A stretch of DNA of 64,000 nucleotides from Heterobasidion occidentale. Its lineage: Eukaryota; Basidiomycota; Agaricomycetes; Russulales; Bondarzewiaceae. Where the stretch lies: assembly GCA_039111635.1 (NCBI GenBank), contig JBCAQO010000009.1, positions 1,488,001 through 1,552,000 on the forward strand, given 5' to 3'. Positions 59,474 through 64,000 of this stretch are shown here, one piece after another. Made by a program: the position numbers and the translations under genes. The notes beneath the pieces are model-generated. The model was not told the DNA's origin. It did not search any database and was given only the letters and a program-made list of their open reading frames with translations. Every line of letters starts with the position of its first letter. Within the stretch, counting starts at the first letter, position 1.

Positions 59474-62400
59474 ATGATCACCCCAAACACCAGCGACGTT
59501 GAGGCGCTCAAACTACCAATCCCGAGGACTGTCACCATCGATGCTCCGAGCGCAGGGGGTAGCGGTGTTCCCTTAGGCCAGCGTCCTGTTCGCACCCTTT
59601 CTCGTCATGAGATCGTGGATCCACACACTCGTCTTCCCGTCGAATTTCGAACCCTCAGCTTGCAAGTCGAACATCGAAGCAGCTTCGGTGACGATTCTGC
59701 AGGCCGCTCCAGGCAAGACGCTATTAAAGGCAAGCTCTTTCTTTTGATATCTCTCCTCTTGGAACTGACACTACTCAGAAATCATATCGCTCGACTGGCA
59801 TTCTATCTCCCTTCAAGAGGCGTTCCAGAGGCTTTCAGTCTCTCCAAAGACAGGCTTAGATTCTGCGCAGGTCCAACGCCGCATAGTCGCGAACGGTAGG
59901 AACATCATATCTCCTCCCAAGAGCAATACTTTGCGGAAAGTTCTTGGCTGGGTTTTCGGTGGGTTTGGAAGCCTTCTTCTCACCGCTAGTGTCATTTGCT
60001 TCATAGCATGGTACGCAGTCCTAGATGTGTTCTAACATGTTTCTTACAACGCATGTTCAGGAAGCCACTGGGAGGCGATCACCCTCAGGCATCCAACCTC
60101 GCCCTCGCCGTTGTTCTTCTCGTCGTTGTCGTCGTTCAAACGCTCTTCAATGCTTGGCAAGATTTCTCTACCTCCCGTGTCATGGCATCTATCCAGGACA
60201 TGCTTCCTGTCGACGTCTTGGTTCTACGCGATGGCGTGCAGACCGTTGTTCCTGCAGCCGATCTTGTCCCCGGTGATTTAGCCTTCGTCGCCATGGGCAA
60301 AAAGGTGCCTGCAGATTTACGGCTGATCGAGGTCAGCGGGGATCTGAGGTTTGATCGAAGTGTGCTCACAGGAGAAGTAAGCGCCGCTGTTGAGCAAGCT
60401 CAGAAATGTGAGGCTCATTCATCTCTCAGAGCGAGCCAATATCGGGACGTTTAGAGGCGACTAATGATAACATCATGGAGGTATATACGTTTCTCCATCT
60501 CGACGATACTCTCGATGACATGATTCTGACTGTTCGTCAGACCAAAAACATCGCACTTCAAGGAACACTTTGCGTCAACGGATCTGGCATCGGGCTTGTT
60601 GTTCAGACTGGCGATCGCACTGTCTTGTTGGTCTAATTGGAATTGTTCAAACAACGAGTACAATCACTCATGTGTTTTAATAGCGGGCAAATCGCCAAGA
60701 TGTCGTCCGCTTCCCCCACGCAAATGACGACACTGCAGCGCGAAATCCTGCGCTTCATTGTCATCATCGCTAGTGCTGCCACTCTAGTTGCCATCATAAT
60801 TGTCGTCCTGTGGGCTGCATGGTACGATCATCGCCATCTTAGAAGCGTCAACCTTATTCACCAATTAACTCCAGGCTAAGGCGGAAATATCCTGCCTTTC
60901 TCAACGTCCCAGGCATCCTCATCGATGTGGTATCAGTCATGGGTGAGTCTTCATTTCGCGTCTAACCCGAGCTTTATGTCGCTTACTTTCATCTCTAGTG
61001 GCATTCATACCTGAAGGATTGTAAGTTGTTCTGATCAATACAACGAATAAATCTTTAAACTGTGCGATTTTCAGGCCTATCGCTGTGACGATCTCACTCG
61101 CCAAAGTCGCTCACACACTCAGCAAACACAAAGTGCTCTGCAAGTATGTTAACTATATACTCGGAGTAGAAGCGATTTTCATGGCTTCGCAGATCGTTGT
61201 CCATCGTTGAAACTCTGGGATGTGTTAATGTTCTGTGCTCCGTATGTTCTCCATCAGGTTTCCACGAAAGCAGCTAACAGGGTTTTCAGGATAAGACCGG
61301 AACTTTGACTCAGAACAAGATGCACGTTCAAGATGCGGCTGTATTTGACGCAATCTTCACTACTTCGTCGTTGATGGTTGATATTGGGAAATCAAGCCCA
61401 GAAATAGCGGAAAATCTTCGCCAGTTGCCTACTGTGGCGGCGATCTGCAACGCGGCAAATTTCGATAAAGCAAGTGCATTGGGTGAAAGGAGCGTCATTG
61501 GCGATGCCACTGGTACGTTAGCTCACTAGTAGCCATCTGCGCCACAATGATTTCAATGATTTTTTCTTGTAGATTCCGCTATTCTGCGTTTCGCCGACTC
61601 GTTCATACCCGTGGATACCATTCGAGGTCAATGGCGACAGATTTTCAAGATCAATTTCAACTCTAAGGCAGGCTCATCACTGTCGATGTCGATCGCGATG
61701 GAGATGGCTGACGCATTCTCCAGAATAAATTCATGTTGACTCTTTCCAGACTTAATAATACGACCCAAGAAGCAAACAAAGGCAACGCGGGATTCGTCGC
61801 ACCACTGACGTCTTGGGACGCTTTCGACTCCGAGGACTATCTCCTAGCCGTGAAAGGCGCACCTGATGTCTTGCTCTCACGCTGCACGTCTGTGATTTGT
61901 CCCACTGGAGGCAAACCTCTTCCGCTGTCTGCAACTGTGCGAGAGCGCATTATCTCCGTTCAGGAGCATTGGGCTTCTCAGGGACGCCGAGTCCTTGCTA
62001 TCGCTCGCCGCGTCGTTCCCCATCATTGCATCCCTAAGGAGGTCGATCGTTTCTCGGATGCATTTGCACAGCTCGTCGACGACTATAATTCGGAACTGAC
62101 GATCGTTGGGCTGGTCGGTTTGATCGACCCCCTGAAGGCCGATATCCCAGAAACTGTCAGGTATACAAATCGCATGATTCAACGTTCATTTCAGTAGCTG
62201 AGAATGCACTTGCTCTAGAATATGTCGTGGCGCTGGTATTCGATTTTTCGTTGTCACTGGTGAGCTTCCATACCATTACACCCATTTGCATTTGGCTCAA
62301 TCATTACAAGGTGATCATCCTGCCACATCTGTGGCCATTGCTGCAGAAGCTGGAATCATCAGCAATCCAAAAATATTCACCATTTTTCCGACCTTGCTTC

Positions 62401-63936
62401 GCCCCCAAATACGGTCGACTCTTCGGCCGCACCGCGTAGCATTGTGGTCACTGGCTCAGAGCTCGACGTTGTCACGCCCCCCCAAATGGATCGACTGTGC
62501 AATTACACGGAGATCGTGTTCGCGCGCACGACACCTGAGCAAAAGCTCCGTATTGTGCAGGCACTGCGAGCGCGCGGGGGCATTGTTGCCATGACAGGCG
62601 ATGGTGTGAACGACGCACCCTCTCTGCGTGCTGCCGATTGCGGGATTGCGATGGGGAGCGGGTCTGATGTCGCTCGCGAAGCAGCGGATATGATATTGAT
62701 GGAGGATTTCTCAGCCATCGTTGTGGCATTGGAGTATGGTCAGTAAACTCGAGGTGTCGGTCCAACAACCCATATTGATCGTCATGACAGGACGGCTTGT
62801 ATATGACAATCTCAAAAAGACGATCATGTATCTTTTACCCGCTGGAAGGTATGTCTACCATTTTGGAAGGAGCGATCAAGAGTCCTGAGCTGAACCCTCC
62901 AGCTTTTCCGAGCTGATGCCAATCCTCCTCAATGTGTTGATTGGTGTGCCACAAATGCTGAGCAACATTCAGTAAGCACTTGTTTATGTTCTCCCTCGGT
63001 AAATATCTGACACTACTTTCTCTCTTTTAAGAATGATCCTTATATGTGTCGCAGTGAGTTTCAATTTCTACAGCAACCGCTCTCCTTCTTGTTGAACAAC
63101 CTTGAAAATGGGTAGACGGATGTCCTTCCCGCCTTGAGCATGTGCTTTGAACCACCTGAAAGCGGGTTGCTTTCTCGAGCGCCACGTAACGTTCATACAG
63201 ACCGCCTCGCCGACTGGCGCCTTCTACTCCACGCTTATGGATTCCTCGGCGTTACAGAATCTTTGTGTGCAATGTCCATGTCAGTGTATCAAGTTCGGCA
63301 ATGTTGTGTAATTGCCTGACATTGTCCCCGCCCAGGTCATTCTGGTACCTCCAGCGACATGGCGTGCCCTTTTCTTCACTTGCCCTCGGCTTTGGCAATT
63401 GGCCCGGGCTGACGGACGATCTTCTGTTCCGTGCGCAGAGTGTTTATTTCTTCACACTCGTCGTTATGCAGTGGGGTACGTGGCTCACAACATTTTCTTC
63501 GTTTCGTCACTCGACATACTCAATATTGACTACAGTAATTTACTTGCCACTCGCAACCGCAAGTCAAGCATTATCATTCAACCCCCAACCCCCGCGTCAA
63601 CCCTGCAGTTCTTCCCTCTGCTATTCTAGCACTCGTCATCGGAATTTCTTTTCCTACATCCCAGTGTTGTGCGTGCATTGTTTAACACGTTTGGGTTCAA
63701 TTACTGACATTTAATGTTGTCAGTCAAAAGGTGTTCCAAACGCGCGGTATCCCAGTCGAATATTTCTTTCTGCCAATGGCATTCGCGTTTGGGTTGCTGA
63801 TGTGCGTCGTTCTCTCGCTTCGCCCTTTGGAGAAGCTGATGTTGGAATTTTCTGTGCGCCATATAGACTAGACGAAACGCGCAAGATCACCGTACGCTGC
63901 TGGCCACACGGCTTTTCCTCAAAAGTCGCATGGTAG
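59474..63936 (+). CDS. P2C-type (Na+/K+-ATPase-like) P-type ATPase, frame-disrupted
   Basis: Cation-pumping ATPase of the Na+/K+-, H+/K+-type alpha-subunit family, in a cell membrane. Landmarks in order are ISLQEAFQRLSVS (N-terminal domain), VVLLVVVVVQTLFNAWQDF (helix M2), SVLTGESEP (actuator loop) and VAFIPEGLP (M4 ion site). Then CSDKTGTLTQNKM (phosphorylated Asp), VKGAPDVLL (nucleotide domain), TGDGVNDAPSL and the C-terminal helices through VFQTRGIPVEYFFLPMAF. About 17 exons, two with GC donors (59730 and 61668). To follow the family, the frame must lose one base's worth three times: at A5 (62369-62373), in the C-rich run 63579-63596, and in the T run 63647-63652. Without correction the protein would end early. 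Probably a conserved neighbour rather than a cluster member. Confidence 0.8.
59730..59778 (+). other. GC-AG intron in the ATPase
   Basis: AAAG|GCAAGC ... CTCAG|AAATC joins ATT AAA G + AA ATC in frame, giving KEIISLDW. No GT donor at this place would keep the frame. Confidence 0.65.
61668..61733 (+). other. GC-AG intron in the ATPase
   Basis: TCTAAG|GCAGGC ... CTCCAG|AATAAA restores the family sequence FNSK-NKFML. Reading through would break the frame. Confidence 0.65.
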
Positions 63937-64000
63937 ACGCCTGATGCCTGCTGTGAACCATAAGTTCGGAATAACGATATCATGACGATGATGAAGCAAT

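Overview
This window is nuclear DNA of a basidiomycete fungus, very probably an agaricomycete. Genes are split by many short introns (about 45-95 nt, mostly GT-AG, three apparently GC-AG). The sesquiterpene synthases are of the trans-humulyl/protoilludene type typical of mushrooms. The gene families (GH3, GH15, CYP5150-like P450s, GMC oxidoreductases, wax-synthase-like acyltransferase) are those of wood- or litter-decaying Agaricomycetes. No species can be named from the sequence alone.

Layout. 1-11 kb: an edge-truncated unknown gene (-), a secreted GH3 beta-xylosidase (+), a 79-residue two-helix membrane protein (+) and HMG-CoA synthase (+). 12-24 kb: a convergent pair of CYP5150-like P450s, an MBOAT/wax-synthase-like acyltransferase, an unusual GH15 protein and a retinol-dehydrogenase-like SDR. 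25-38 kb: sesquiterpene synthase A (-), P450-3 (-), a secreted GMC oxidoreductase (+), a second SDR (+) and sesquiterpene synthase B (-). 39-51 kb: a broken P450 copy, a BBE-like FAD oxidase (-), P450-4 (+), a second GMC oxidoreductase (-) and P450-5 (+). 51-54.7 kb: a gene-poor stretch with a tRNA-like, fold-back repeat. 54.7-58.4 kb: a farnesyl-diphosphate-synthase-type prenyltransferase (+) and sesquiterpene synthase C (+). 59.5-64 kb: a P2C (Na+/K+-type) P-type ATPase (+) that needs three frame corrections.

How the genes fit together. The block from about 9 to 58 kb reads as a large sesquiterpenoid gene cluster. HMG-CoA synthase and the FPP synthase could supply mevalonate-derived farnesyl diphosphate. 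Three paralogous synthases would cyclise it, probably to a protoilludene-type scaffold. Five intact P450s, two SDRs, two GMC oxidoreductases, a BBE-like oxidase and an acyltransferase could then oxidise and acylate it. I see no transporter of MFS/ABC type and no transcription factor in the cluster.

Most striking: synthases B and C lie in opposite orientation 19 kb apart. They are identical, introns included, over 1,190 bp, yet their first 45 and last 25 coding bases are clearly diverged. That pattern points to a very recent gene conversion (or an assembly collapse). P450-3/P450-4 and GMC-1/GMC-2 are also paralogous pairs but are well diverged, so only the cyclase was homogenised. The cluster FPP synthase lacks the aromatic residue at position -5 of its first Asp-rich motif, which in known enzymes limits chain length.
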